From Anaerolineales bacterium (lineage in GTDB: Bacteria > Chloroflexota > Anaerolineae > Anaerolineales > DRMV01), in contig WFUL01000160.1 in NCBI GenBank assembly GCA_015484985.1, forward strand, positions 1 through 10,158: a DNA stretch of 10,158 nt. The letters are read 5' to 3'. The notes beneath the pieces are model-generated. The model was not told where the DNA came from. It was given only the letters and a program-made list of their open reading frames with translations, and did not search any database. The first letter of the stretch is position 1. Every line of letters starts with the position of its first letter. Shown in pieces: positions 1 to 5,794 of this stretch. A program made the position numbers and the translations under genes.

Positions 1-16
1 GGGATAGCGGACGATG

Positions 17-466
17 CTAAGGCGTGGTCTCCAGGGGTAAACCTGCCTGGGTCCAGGCAATCATACCGCCGCTCAGGTTGTAAACGTTGGTATACCCCAT
101 CTGCACCAACGTGCGGGCTGCAATGGCGCTCATGGAACCACTGCGGCAGTACACGACAATTTTGGCGTTCTTGTCCTGGGGTAGTTGATCGGCTTGTTGC
201 TCGATTTGGTTGAAGGGGATAGAAAGGTCCGTACCCGGGATATTCCCTTCAAAGGGAATGTGCACGTTGATGAAGACGAAGTCCTTGTTTTCCAACATTT
301 GCTGGAGTTCGGGCACAGTGATATCTCGATAGGCCCCCGCAGAGCCAACTTTAACCAAACGTTCCGAACCCTCTGCCGCCGGAACCGAGGAAGATCGGCT
401 CGGCGCACATGCGGCCAACACAAGCACACCCACAGTGAACAGGGAGAGAACCCACCCTCGGGACAT
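17..466 (-). CDS. Lipoprotein with single rhodanese domain
   Basis: 149-residue exported lipoprotein. Residues 1-20 form a lipoprotein signal peptide ending in the lipobox LAAC, so Cys20 should be lipidated and anchor the protein on the outer face of the cytoplasmic membrane. Residues about 48-147 are a single rhodanese domain. The catalytic loop is C107-R-S-G-S-M-S, preceded by the strand IVVY, and the domain ends with the usual LSGGMIAW and GLPLE segments. Rhodanese domains carry sulfur as a cysteine persulfide or act in redox and thiol chemistry; the real substrate here cannot be read from the sequence. The start is supported by AAGGAG about 8 nt upstream, lying in the last codons of the DUF302 gene. 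Only 2 nt separate that gene's stop from this ATG, so the two are probably translationally coupled. The stop is TAG at 17-19. What follows downstream lies outside the window. Confidence 0.93.
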   Translation of the reverse strand: MSRGWVLSLFTVGVLVLAACAPSRSSSVPAAEGSERLVKVGSAGAYRDITVPELQQMLENKDFVFINVHIPFEGNIPGTDLSIPFNQIEQQADQLPQDKNAKIVVYCRSGSMSAIAARTLVQMGYTNVYNLSGGMIAWTQAGLPLETTP

Positions 467-468
467 GG

Positions 469-888
469 TTACACTCCTTGGGCAACGAGCTGACGCAAAG
501 ACTCGGCTACCCGCTGAAGGCGAGTGCGGGCTTCGGCCGCCACCTGGCGTACCACCTCATTCTGGGCCAGGTCGCCGATGGTGAGGGCGGCTTCGGGGTT
601 CAGGAAGGACACCCGGGTACCTTCCTCTACCTCCTCCACCACCACGTTACAGGGCAGCAACAGCCCCACCCGAGCGTCGGCGCTCAGGGCCTGGTGAGCG
701 AGGGGAGGATTGCACGCGCCCAAAATTTGGTAGGGGCGAAAGTCCACATCCAGTTTCTTTTTGAGTGTGGCTTTGACGTCAATGGTGGTGAGAATGCCAA
801 AACCCTCTGCCTTGAGGGCTTCGGTCACGCGCTCCAGAGTCTCCGAAAAGCTCAGGGGAAGGGTGAGAGAAAAAGCAAGTTCGGCCAT
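469..888 (-). CDS. DUF302 family protein
   Basis: 139-residue soluble protein without a signal peptide, matching the DUF302 family over its whole length. The clearest family segments are ILGACNPPLAHQAL (residues 56-69) and GLLLPCNVVV (75-84), placing cysteines at 59 and 80. The N-terminal half (FSETLERVTEALKAEGFGILTTIDV) is the typical opening helix and strand. Biochemical function is unknown for the family; members often occur beside sulfur- or redox-related genes, which fits the rhodanese gene 2 nt downstream. The ATG is fixed by a strong AGGAGG about 6 nt upstream. A 210-bp gap separates it from the upstream membrane-protease-like gene, and a promoter-like sequence in that gap (936-964) suggests the DUF302-rhodanese pair can be transcribed separately. 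Confidence 0.92.
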   Translation of the reverse strand: MAELAFSLTLPLSFSETLERVTEALKAEGFGILTTIDVKATLKKKLDVDFRPYQILGACNPPLAHQALSADARVGLLLPCNVVVEEVEEGTRVSFLNPEAALTIGDLAQNEVVRQVAAEARTRLQRVAESLRQLVAQGV

Positions 889-935
889 CCGTTACCTCCT
901 CAGAATAGGATGTTTCGGTCAGGTTGCGTGCCTTC

Positions 936-964
936 AGCATAGAGAGGGGAAGGTCTTCAGACAA
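936..964 (-). promoter_or_regulatory. Putative sigma70-type promoter for DUF302-rhodanese pair
   Basis: Read on the minus strand, TTGTCT (959-964) and TATGCT (936-941) are separated by exactly 17 nt. Each box matches 4 of 6 consensus bases. Transcription would begin near 928, about 40 nt before the DUF302 start codon. It is a moderate match only and untested. Confidence 0.4.
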
Positions 965-996
965 GGGCCGAATGGCCCATCTGCAACCAGGCCATT
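965..996. promoter_or_regulatory. Inverted repeat upstream of DUF302 promoter, possible operator
   Basis: AATGGCC (971-977) and GGCCATT (990-996) are perfect inverted copies 12 nt apart, giving a centre-to-centre distance of 19 bp, close to two helical turns. A second overlapping inverted repeat, GGGCC (965-969) and GGCCC (974-978), abuts the putative -35 box. The position just upstream of the promoter fits an activator or repressor site. No U-tract follows on either strand, which argues against a terminator. Confidence 0.35.
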
Positions 997-1098
997 TGTT
1001 GTAGGCAGAATCCAAGACCGACGGGACGGAGATTGAGCGACCACGTGGGGCCAATACATGGCTGATGGGAAGCCCAGAATCCCAAAAGGACTTCGTTT

Positions 1099-1593
1099 CT
1101 ATTCCGTAGCCCCCACACGACTCAACAGGTATGTGGCCCAGGCAGCCAACAGGGCCATACTACCCCAGAAGATACGATACAGACGATGGGCCCAGGTAGG
1201 CCGGGGGTAGCGCACGGCCCGCGGGTCGGTGGCGATGACGTAGCCTTCTGCGGCCAATTCCCAGATGGCCTGATGCGCCACAAGGGCCAGGAGGATCTTC
1301 CACCATCGAGGCCCCTTCCCTCTGCGCCAGATCAACCCCAGGGACAACAGGTGCAAAAGGGGTACGGGGAGGGTTTGCAGGTGTCCCAGTTCGTGACGGG
1401 CCGTCAGCTCCAGGCGAACCGGGGTCGGCAGTCCCTGGCGGGTCACCCAGTTGACCAAGCCGAAGTGAGGCAGAAACAGCCCGTCAGCCCACACCCGGTG
1501 AAGATTTCGAGAAGAGACCACAATGCGGGCAGGAAGACCGTACCAGGTCCGGGTATGCCATTCCAGAATTTCTTCTACAGTTTGGTCGGCCAT
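1099..1593 (-). CDS. Small membrane protein with HExxH zinc-protease motif
   Basis: 164-residue protein that I cannot assign to a named family. It carries a canonical HExxH motif, H67-E-L-G-H71, in the context TARHELGHLQ, as in zinc metallopeptidases. Downstream lies a WELAAEGY segment (111-118) whose E112 or E116 could be the third zinc ligand, as in gluzincins. Hydrophobic segments at roughly 72-89, 98-115 and 141-158 suggest three membrane spans, with the motif at the edge of the first. The N-terminus has no signal peptide. The ATG is supported by AGGAGG 7 nt upstream. It follows the DUF3105 gene by 54 nt and probably belongs to the cytochrome operon, so a role in processing or maturing the envelope proteins encoded there is possible but speculative. 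A degenerate or non-proteolytic protein cannot be excluded. Confidence 0.8.
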   Translation of the reverse strand: MADQTVEEILEWHTRTWYGLPARIVVSSRNLHRVWADGLFLPHFGLVNWVTRQGLPTPVRLELTARHELGHLQTLPVPLLHLLSLGLIWRRGKGPRWWKILLALVAHQAIWELAAEGYVIATDPRAVRYPRPTWAHRLYRIFWGSMALLAAWATYLLSRVGATE

Positions 1594-1647
1594 GACTTGC
1601 CTCCTCTGGCGACTCCCCCATGTCTTGCCGCCAATGGTCGAATTCGT

Positions 1648-2244
1648 CTATGGTGCTCCGGGTTCGGGCGCACGGTTGTAATTCGCGGCGATGAAGGCCC
1701 GCATATCCTCGGCGTTGGGGTTTTCCATCACCATCCGCTTTCCCCAAGAGGTCAACACCAAGGGGGCCGGTAAACCCGGGTACGGGAAGGCAATCAACTT
1801 CGCTCCCGGCTTTTCCCCCATCACCGATTGGATCAGGGTTTTCAGTTGGGTGCATCCGTCTTCGGACAGTTGGCTGCAGTCATACCAGAAGATGACGTAA
1901 CCGTGTTCCAGGTTGTGTACCAGGTACCCTTCCGGATAAGGTACTTCATTTCGCACCGTTTCTTCGTAGAAACCTGGTTGCAAGCTGCGAGCGTAATGGG
2001 GACCCGATGCCGGAGGAAGCGTGTTGTACTCCGGTGGGGTACCCATGGGGATGTGTTCTGCTCCTTCTAAGGGGACCTCCTCACCAACGGCGGTGGCAAG
2101 CCGACCGCCACCCCGGGCGAGGAGAAGGAGCACAACGAACCCCGCGACACCAGCAACCCCCAAACCCCACCACCACAAAGAACGCCGACGCCGACGACGA
2201 TAACGGACCTTCGCGTTTTTCCGTCGTGATTTCTTTTTGCCCAT
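1648..2244 (-). CDS. DUF3105 family membrane-anchored protein
   Basis: 198 residues. A very basic N-terminus (about residues 2-22, rich in Lys and Arg) precedes one transmembrane helix (24-43), so the rest should lie outside the cytoplasm. The remainder is a DUF3105 domain with the family hallmarks YNTLPPASGPHY (73-84) and VHNLEHGYV (109-117), the latter histidine-rich and a likely metal or catalytic site. Cys123 and Cys131 could form a disulfide. The end segment includes FPYPGLPAPLVLTSWGK (153-169), also typical of the family. Function of DUF3105 proteins is unknown. It starts 32 nt after the cytochrome gene's stop and precedes the HELGH membrane protein by 54 nt, pointing to an operon. GAGG lies upstream of the ATG with rather long spacing (about 11 nt). 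Confidence 0.92.
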   Translation of the reverse strand: MGKKKSRRKNAKVRYRRRRRRSLWWWGLGVAGVAGFVVLLLLARGGGRLATAVGEEVPLEGAEHIPMGTPPEYNTLPPASGPHYARSLQPGFYEETVRNEVPYPEGYLVHNLEHGYVIFWYDCSQLSEDGCTQLKTLIQSVMGEKPGAKLIAFPYPGLPAPLVLTSWGKRMVMENPNAEDMRAFIAANYNRAPEPGAP

Positions 2245-2276
2245 GCGGTCTTTACCTCACCTATGAAGTGGTATGT

Positions 2277-2828
2277 TCAGGGATAAGGGAAAGAAGCCAA
2301 GAAGTTGTACAGATCTCGCAAGTCCCTTTCACTCAACTGCCAACGAGGCATGTTGGAGTCCAAGGGTTCCCCGTTGGGATGACGCCCCTCCACCACCGCG
2401 CGACGAAAATCCTCCAGCGTATAAGCGAAACCCTCCTCCTCTCCTCCATGATCTCCAGCTCCGGCTTCATCCCCTGCGCCTTCTTCATGATGGGCCTCGG
2501 CTGACAGCGCGGCGATGCGAATGTCCGGAGCCTCCATCACCTGCATATGCATCACATGTCGCCCACCCCGCGCATTCACACCGTGACAGGAAGCGCAGGT
2601 CAGGAAACTGCCCATCATCATGCCGCCAAAATCCGGCCCCCCGGTGTAACGAATACGCTCCCCTTCTAAGTTCGTCCCAGTGAAATAAATGCGCTCCCCG
2701 TTGAGTAAGGAGCGATCCTGGGAATCCGAGGACGGAGAGGGTGCGAGAAAGGGCAGACACCCGGCCAAAGCAAACGTCCCCAGAACCAAGAGGACCATCA
2801 ACCACCGCAACGGAAATAATCGAGACAT
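2277..2828 (-). CDS. Lipoprotein c-type cytochrome (monohaem)
   Basis: 183 residues. The signal peptide ends in the lipobox LAGC, so Cys24 is the predicted lipid anchor. One haem c attachment motif, C78-A-S-C81-H82, is present; Met160 in NMPRW is the likely second axial ligand. The tail LSERDLRDLYNFLASFP is the usual C-terminal helix of class I cytochromes. It should act as an electron carrier on the outer face of the membrane. Two features stand out: a methionine-rich stretch around the haem (MMM at 70-72, then HVMHMQVM at 91-98), and an acidic, His- and Gly-rich low-complexity insert at about 111-133 that splits the cytochrome fold. The ATG has AGGAG upstream at suitable spacing. This is the first gene of the minus-strand run leading into DUF3105 and the HELGH protein. 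The electron donor and acceptor are not evident. Confidence 0.93.
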   Translation of the reverse strand: MSRLFPLRWLMVLLVLGTFALAGCLPFLAPSPSSDSQDRSLLNGERIYFTGTNLEGERIRYTGGPDFGGMMMGSFLTCASCHGVNARGGRHVMHMQVMEAPDIRIAALSAEAHHEEGAGDEAGAGDHGGEEEGFAYTLEDFRRAVVEGRHPNGEPLDSNMPRWQLSERDLRDLYNFLASFPYP

Positions 2829-2860
2829 CTTACCTTCTCCTAACGGTGAAGTTCCCCCTC

Positions 2861-2882
2861 AACGTCTCCTCACGTTACTATA
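2861..2882 (-). promoter_or_regulatory. Possible -10 box and operator-like repeat of cytochrome operon
   Basis: On the minus strand TATAGT (2877-2882, 5 of 6 matches to the -10 consensus) is followed at once by AACGT-N6-ACGTT (2861-2876), a perfect 5-bp inverted repeat across the expected start site. No good -35 box lies 16-18 nt upstream. The arrangement would suit a regulated promoter, but the signals are short and could be chance. Confidence 0.3.
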
Positions 2883-2973
2883 ACCAGGAATGAAGGAAGC
2901 GGGCTATAGGCGATTTGACCTGATGTCCTTCACACCGCCCATCCACCTGGTGCTGGTGCCGAACGTGAGGACG

Positions 2974-3002
2974 AAAAAGCCCAGAGCAGGTGCTCTGGGC
3001 TT
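2974..3002 (-). terminator. Intrinsic terminator of the tRNA-Phe/tRNA-Gln transcript
   Basis: A perfect 11-bp stem, AAGCCCAGAGC (2977-2987) with GCTCTGGGCTT (2992-3002), closes a 4-nt loop. On the minus strand the hairpin runs into a T5 tract (complement of 2974-2978). It lies 12 nt past the 3' end of tRNA-Gln and should end the tRNA transcript before the cytochrome operon. Confidence 0.85.
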
Positions 3003-3014
3003 CGTTGAGAGTAG

Positions 3015-3086
3015 CTGGGGGCGGAGGACTCGAACCTCCACTGCCGGGGCCAGAACCCGGTGTCCTGCCGATTAGACGAGCCCCCA
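3015..3086 (-). tRNA. tRNA-Gln (anticodon CTG)
   Basis: 72 nt including the discriminator base. The acceptor stem TGGGGGC/GCCCCCA has U1-A72 and discriminator G73, both typical of tRNA-Gln. The anticodon stem CCGGG/CCCGG encloses TTCTGGC, giving anticodon CTG. The T arm is GGAGG-TTCGAGT-CCTCC. The 3' CCA is not encoded. It lies 7 nt downstream of tRNA-Phe. Confidence 0.95.
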
Positions 3087-3093
3087 TCGCCAG

Positions 3094-3166
3094 TGCCGAG
3101 GGGCGGAATCGAACCGCCGACACCGCGGTTTTCAGCCGCGTGCTCTACCAACTGAGCTACCTCGGC
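3094..3166 (-). tRNA. tRNA-Phe (anticodon GAA)
   Basis: 73 nt including the discriminator base. Acceptor stem GCCGAGG/CCTCGGC with discriminator A; D arm with the standard AGTTGGTA loop; anticodon stem CGCGG/CCGCG enclosing CTGAAAA, giving anticodon GAA; T arm GGCGG-TTCGATT-CCGCC. The 3' CCA is not encoded. It is the first gene of the two-tRNA transcript, about 16 nt after the promoter's -10 box. Confidence 0.96.
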
Positions 3167-3181
3167 CCAATGGCGCTCTCT

Positions 3182-3210
3182 ATTATAGCCAACGCCAGGG
3201 AAATTGACTA
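3182..3210 (-). promoter_or_regulatory. Promoter of the tRNA-Phe/tRNA-Gln transcript
   Basis: On the minus strand TAGTCA (3205-3210, 4 of 6) and a perfect TATAAT (3182-3187) are spaced 17 nt apart, a short distance upstream of mature tRNA-Phe. This is a convincing sigma70-type promoter in a position expected for a stable RNA gene. Confidence 0.72.
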
Positions 3211-3263
3211 CCCTATTTCCGGTTTCTTTCGGACGTTTTTCCGCCTGTGAATGGGGAGGCGAG

Positions 3264-3269
3264 TATAAT
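3264..3269 (+). promoter_or_regulatory. -10 box of the pgk operon promoter
   Basis: A perfect TATAAT lies 36 nt before the pgk ATG, giving a leader of about 30 nt. No clear TTGACA-like box is seen 16-18 nt upstream, so the -35 element is weak. The promoter diverges from the tRNA-Phe promoter about 55-80 bp away. Confidence 0.55.
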
Positions 3270-3305
3270 CTTACACGGCCAAGAAAACCCCGGGAGGCTG
3301 GCGAT

Positions 3306-4493
3306 ATGTTCTCTAAGAAGACCATCCGTGACGTCAACGTCCAGGGAAAACGCCTGCTGGTGCGGGTGGATTTCAACGTCCCACTGGAAAACGGTCGGGT
3401 GACCGATGACCAGCGCATCCGGGCTGCCCTACCCACTTTGCGATACCTGCTGGAACACGGGGCCATTCTGTTCTTGGTGTCCCACTTGGGGCGGCCCAAG
3501 GGCAAACATGTCCCGGAACTCTCCCTCCAACCCGTGGCTTCGGTCCTGGAACAGATGCTGGGAACTTCGGTCACCTTTGTCCCGGATTGCATCGGCCCGG
3601 AAGTCGAAGCCCGGGCGGCTAGGGCGCAACCCGGAGAGGTGTTCTTGCTAGAAAACGTGCGCTTCCATCCCGGCGAGACCAAAAATGACCCGGATTTCGC
3701 CCGACAGCTGGCCCGTCCAGCAGAACTTTTCGTCAATGACGCCTTCGGCACGGCTCACCGGGCTCATGCATCTACCGTGGGCGTGGCGCAATTCCTTCCC
3801 GCAGTTGCGGGGTTCTTGCTGGAACAAGAAGTTTCCATCCTCACGCGCGCCCTGGAATCTCCCGATCCTCCTCTGGTCGCCCTCTTGGGCGGGGCTAAGA
3901 TAAGCGACAAGATTCAGCTGGTGGAAAACCTCGCCCGCAGGGCCAAAGCCTTGCTCATCGGCGGGGGCATGGCCAATACGTTTCTGGCCGCGCAGGGTGT
4001 TACGATGGGAGACTCCTTGGTGGAAACCGATGCGCTGGAGGAAGCCCGGCGCCTGTTGGACCACTTCGGTGAGAAACTGTATCTTCCCCAGGACCTACTC
4101 ATCGCCCCACGCGTGGATGCCAACGCGGAAACCCGCCTGGTTTCCGTTGCGGAAGGCGTCCCTGCCGGCTGGAAGGCGGTGGATATCGGTCCGAAGACGA
4201 TTGAGGCCTTTGGTCAGGTCTTACGGGAAGCCGGAACGGTCATCTGGAACGGTCCCGTGGGCGTATTCGAACTGGAACCCTTCGCCCGAGGCACCTTCAC
4301 CCTGGCCTGGATTCTGGCGGATAGTCGCGCCCAAAGCATCGTCGGCGGCGGCGATACCGCGGCGGCGGTGCGCCTGGCCGGTGTAGCCGACCGCATGACC
4401 CATGTTTCCACAGGGGGAGGGGCCACCCTACATCTCCTGGCTGGGAAACCCCTCCCTGCAGTAGAGGCCCTTGACGACCGCACGGAAGGATGA
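3306..4493 (+). CDS. pgk: Phosphoglycerate kinase
   Basis: 395 residues, the usual bacterial length. It transfers the acyl phosphate of 1,3-bisphosphoglycerate to ADP in lower glycolysis (reversed in gluconeogenesis) and is cytosolic. The N-terminal substrate lobe shows LLVRVDFNVPL (17-27), SHLGRPKG (59-66), LLENVRFHPGE (114-124) and FVNDAFGTAHRAHAS (142-156). The C-terminal nucleotide lobe shows ALLGGAKISDKI (192-203), LLIGGGMANTF (216-226), WNGPVGVFE (314-322), VGGGDTA (346-352) and VSTGGGATL (367-375). The frame is open further upstream to a TTG at 3204, but that would run through the promoter. The ATG at 3306 has GGAGG 8 nt upstream and begins exactly where PGK proteins begin (MFSKKTIRDV). 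Its TGA stop overlaps an ATG of the next frame. It heads an apparent operon with DUF1232, a glycosyltransferase and CLC genes, an unusual set of neighbours for pgk. Confidence 0.97.
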   Translation: MFSKKTIRDVNVQGKRLLVRVDFNVPLENGRVTDDQRIRAALPTLRYLLEHGAILFLVSHLGRPKGKHVPELSLQPVASVLEQMLGTSVTFVPDCIGPEVEARAARAQPGEVFLLENVRFHPGETKNDPDFARQLARPAELFVNDAFGTAHRAHASTVGVAQFLPAVAGFLLEQEVSILTRALESPDPPLVALLGGAKISDKIQLVENLARRAKALLIGGGMANTFLAAQGVTMGDSLVETDALEEARRLLDHFGEKLYLPQDLLIAPRVDANAETRLVSVAEGVPAGWKAVDIGPKTIEAFGQVLREAGTVIWNGPVGVFELEPFARGTFTLAWILADSRAQSIVGGGDTAAAVRLAGVADRMTHVSTGGGATLHLLAGKPLPAVEALDDRTEG

Positions 4494-4540
4494 CGCCGCG
4501 TCGCTTTCGTGTCGATGCATATCCGTTGGTGTTGAAATTC

Positions 4541-4547
4541 AAAGGAG
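4541..4547 (+). promoter_or_regulatory. Ribosome binding site choosing the DUF1232 start
   Basis: AAAGGAG lies 8 nt before the ATG at 4556. The earlier in-frame ATG at 4490, which overlaps the pgk stop, has no comparable site and would add 22 residues absent from the conserved domain. This favours 4556. Confidence 0.65.
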
Positions 4548-4555
4548 AAAGTCCT

Positions 4556-4810
4556 ATGCCCCGTGGCCTCACCCGTTGGCTTGGATTCCCCCAGCATTAC
4601 TTCCGCCTGACCATGTTGCTCCTCCAGGACCCACGGGTGCCCTGGTACCTGAAACTGCTCCCCCTGGTCGCCCTGGGTTATCTGTTGCTGCCCGATTTCC
4701 CCACACCGATTGACGACGTGCTGGCCTTTGTGGTGGGCATGTACCTTTTTGTGCGACTCAGCCCAAGAGAAGTGGTGGAGGAATACTTGCAGGCGGAACG
4801 TGGGAAATAA
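4556..4810 (+). CDS. Small DUF1232 (YkvA-like) membrane protein
   Basis: 84 residues. The segment DPRVPWYLKLLPLVALGYLLLPDFPTPIDDVLAFVVGMYLF (about 24-64) matches the DUF1232 domain, whose hallmark is a short hydrophobic hairpin with an xPxDxxP-like turn: here LLPDFPTPIDD, with the usual acidic residues just after the prolines. Two closely spaced hydrophobic segments (about 31-44 and 52-64) imply a small integral membrane protein with a charged C-terminal tail. Function is unknown for the family. The frame can extend upstream to an ATG at 4490 overlapping the pgk stop; the start at 4556 is chosen for its ribosome binding site. It is followed after 3 nt by the glycosyltransferase gene and is probably cotranscribed with pgk. 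Confidence 0.85.
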   Translation: MPRGLTRWLGFPQHYFRLTMLLLQDPRVPWYLKLLPLVALGYLLLPDFPTPIDDVLAFVVGMYLFVRLSPREVVEEYLQAERGK

Positions 4811-4813
4811 GCG

Positions 4814-5794
4814 ATGTCGAAACTCGTACAACCGACTTTCTCCATCGTGGTTCCGGTGTACAACGAGCGCGAGTCCCTTCCCGAACTCTACCATCGGGTT
4901 CGGAAAGTTATGGGACAATTGGGTGAGCCCTGGGAGCTCATCCTGGTTGACGATGGCTCCACCGATGGCTCAACGGGCCTCATTCGTCAGTTGCGGGATC
5001 AGGACCCTGAACATGTGCGCGCGGTTATCCTCGCGCGCAACTTCGGACACCAGATTGCCGTAACCGCGGGCATCGACTTTGCTCGAGGCCAGGCGGTCAT
5101 CCTTATGGACGCCGACCTGCAAGACCCGCCGGAGATCATCCCCCAGTTGGTGGAGAAGTGGCGGGAGGGTTACCACGTGGTTTATGCCGTGCGCAAGGCT
5201 CGCGAGGGGGAAACCTGGTTCAAGAAAACCACGGCGTCCCTGTTCTACCGCCTTATCCGACGTATCACCGATGTGGACATCCCTCAGGACACGGGGGACT
5301 TCCGCCTGATGGACCGTCGGGTGGTCGAGGTCCTCAAAGGTATGAAGGAGCGCCACCGTTTCATTCGAGGGATGGTGGCCTGGGTGGGGTTCCGGCAAAC
5401 GGGCGTGCCCTATGTGCGCGCGCCTCGCTTCGCTGGAGAAACGAAATATCCCCTCCGCAAAATGCTCAAGTTCGCCTGGGACGCCATCACGGGCTTTTCT
5501 TACGTCCCTCTGCAACTGGCCACTTATCTGGGGTTCGTGGCCGCCGGGATGGCCATTCTGGCCATCCCTCTGGTTATCGTTGCCCGCCTGGCTGGCTCCC
5601 AGGCTTTCCATGGACAGGCGACGACCCTCATCGCGGTGCTCTTTCTGGGCGGTGTGCAACTTATTTCCCTGGGAATTTTGGGCGAATATATCGGGCGTAT
5701 TTACGACGAAGTCAAAGCCCGCCCCTTGTATGTTGTTGCTGAAGCCCCCTCACAGGAAGACGAAGATGCCCAACACACTGCAGGTACGCCTTAG
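4814..5794 (+). CDS. Family 2 glycosyltransferase, polyprenol-phosphate type
   Basis: 326 residues. The N-terminal GT-A catalytic domain opens with FSIVVPVYNE (9-18), has the nucleotide-binding ILVDDGSTDGS (43-53), the metal-binding D99-A-D101 in ILMDADLQDPPE (96-107), and QDTGDFRLMDRRV (158-170). Two membrane helices follow (about 235-257 and 271-290), then the tail EYIGRIYDEVKARPLY (291-306), a signature of the GtrB/DPM1-like subgroup. Such enzymes transfer a sugar from a nucleotide donor to undecaprenyl or another polyprenyl phosphate on the cytoplasmic membrane face, supplying lipid-linked sugar for envelope glycans or protein glycosylation. Sugar and acceptor cannot be determined. The ribosome binding site is weak, and the start lies 3 nt after the DUF1232 stop, so translational coupling is likely. 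The 3' end overlaps the CLC gene by 29 bp. Confidence 0.93.
   Translation: MSKLVQPTFSIVVPVYNERESLPELYHRVRKVMGQLGEPWELILVDDGSTDGSTGLIRQLRDQDPEHVRAVILARNFGHQIAVTAGIDFARGQAVILMDADLQDPPEIIPQLVEKWREGYHVVYAVRKAREGETWFKKTTASLFYRLIRRITDVDIPQDTGDFRLMDRRVVEVLKGMKERHRFIRGMVAWVGFRQTGVPYVRAPRFAGETKYPLRKMLKFAWDAITGFSYVPLQLATYLGFVAAGMAILAIPLVIVARLAGSQAFHGQATTLIAVLFLGGVQLISLGILGEYIGRIYDEVKARPLYVVAEAPSQEDEDAQHTAGTP

Noticed and set aside
478..942. Long plus-strand open frame opposite the DUF302 gene
   Set aside because: Antisense to a clear family protein, no recognisable domain and an atypical composition; a by-product of GC-rich codon use.
1186..1773. 195-codon plus-strand open frame across two minus-strand genes
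   Set aside because: It spans the end of one real gene and most of another, has low-complexity Gln/Gly/Pro composition, and no ribosome binding site or domain.
3204..3305. N-terminal extension of pgk from a TTG at 3204
   Set aside because: It includes the -10 box, has no family similarity and no ribosome binding site; the ATG at 3306 fits length, motif start and Shine-Dalgarno.
2930..3751. 273-codon minus-strand frame through both tRNAs and into pgk antisense
   Set aside because: It runs across tRNA genes, a terminator and promoters; the residues are translated RNA and antisense pgk.
4970..5659. 229-codon minus-strand frame opposite the glycosyltransferase
   Set aside because: Antisense shadow of a well-supported gene, with no domain of its own.
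5412..5765. 118-residue upstream extension of the CLC frame
   Set aside because: It lies inside the glycosyltransferase gene in another frame; CLC homology begins after the ATG at 5766.
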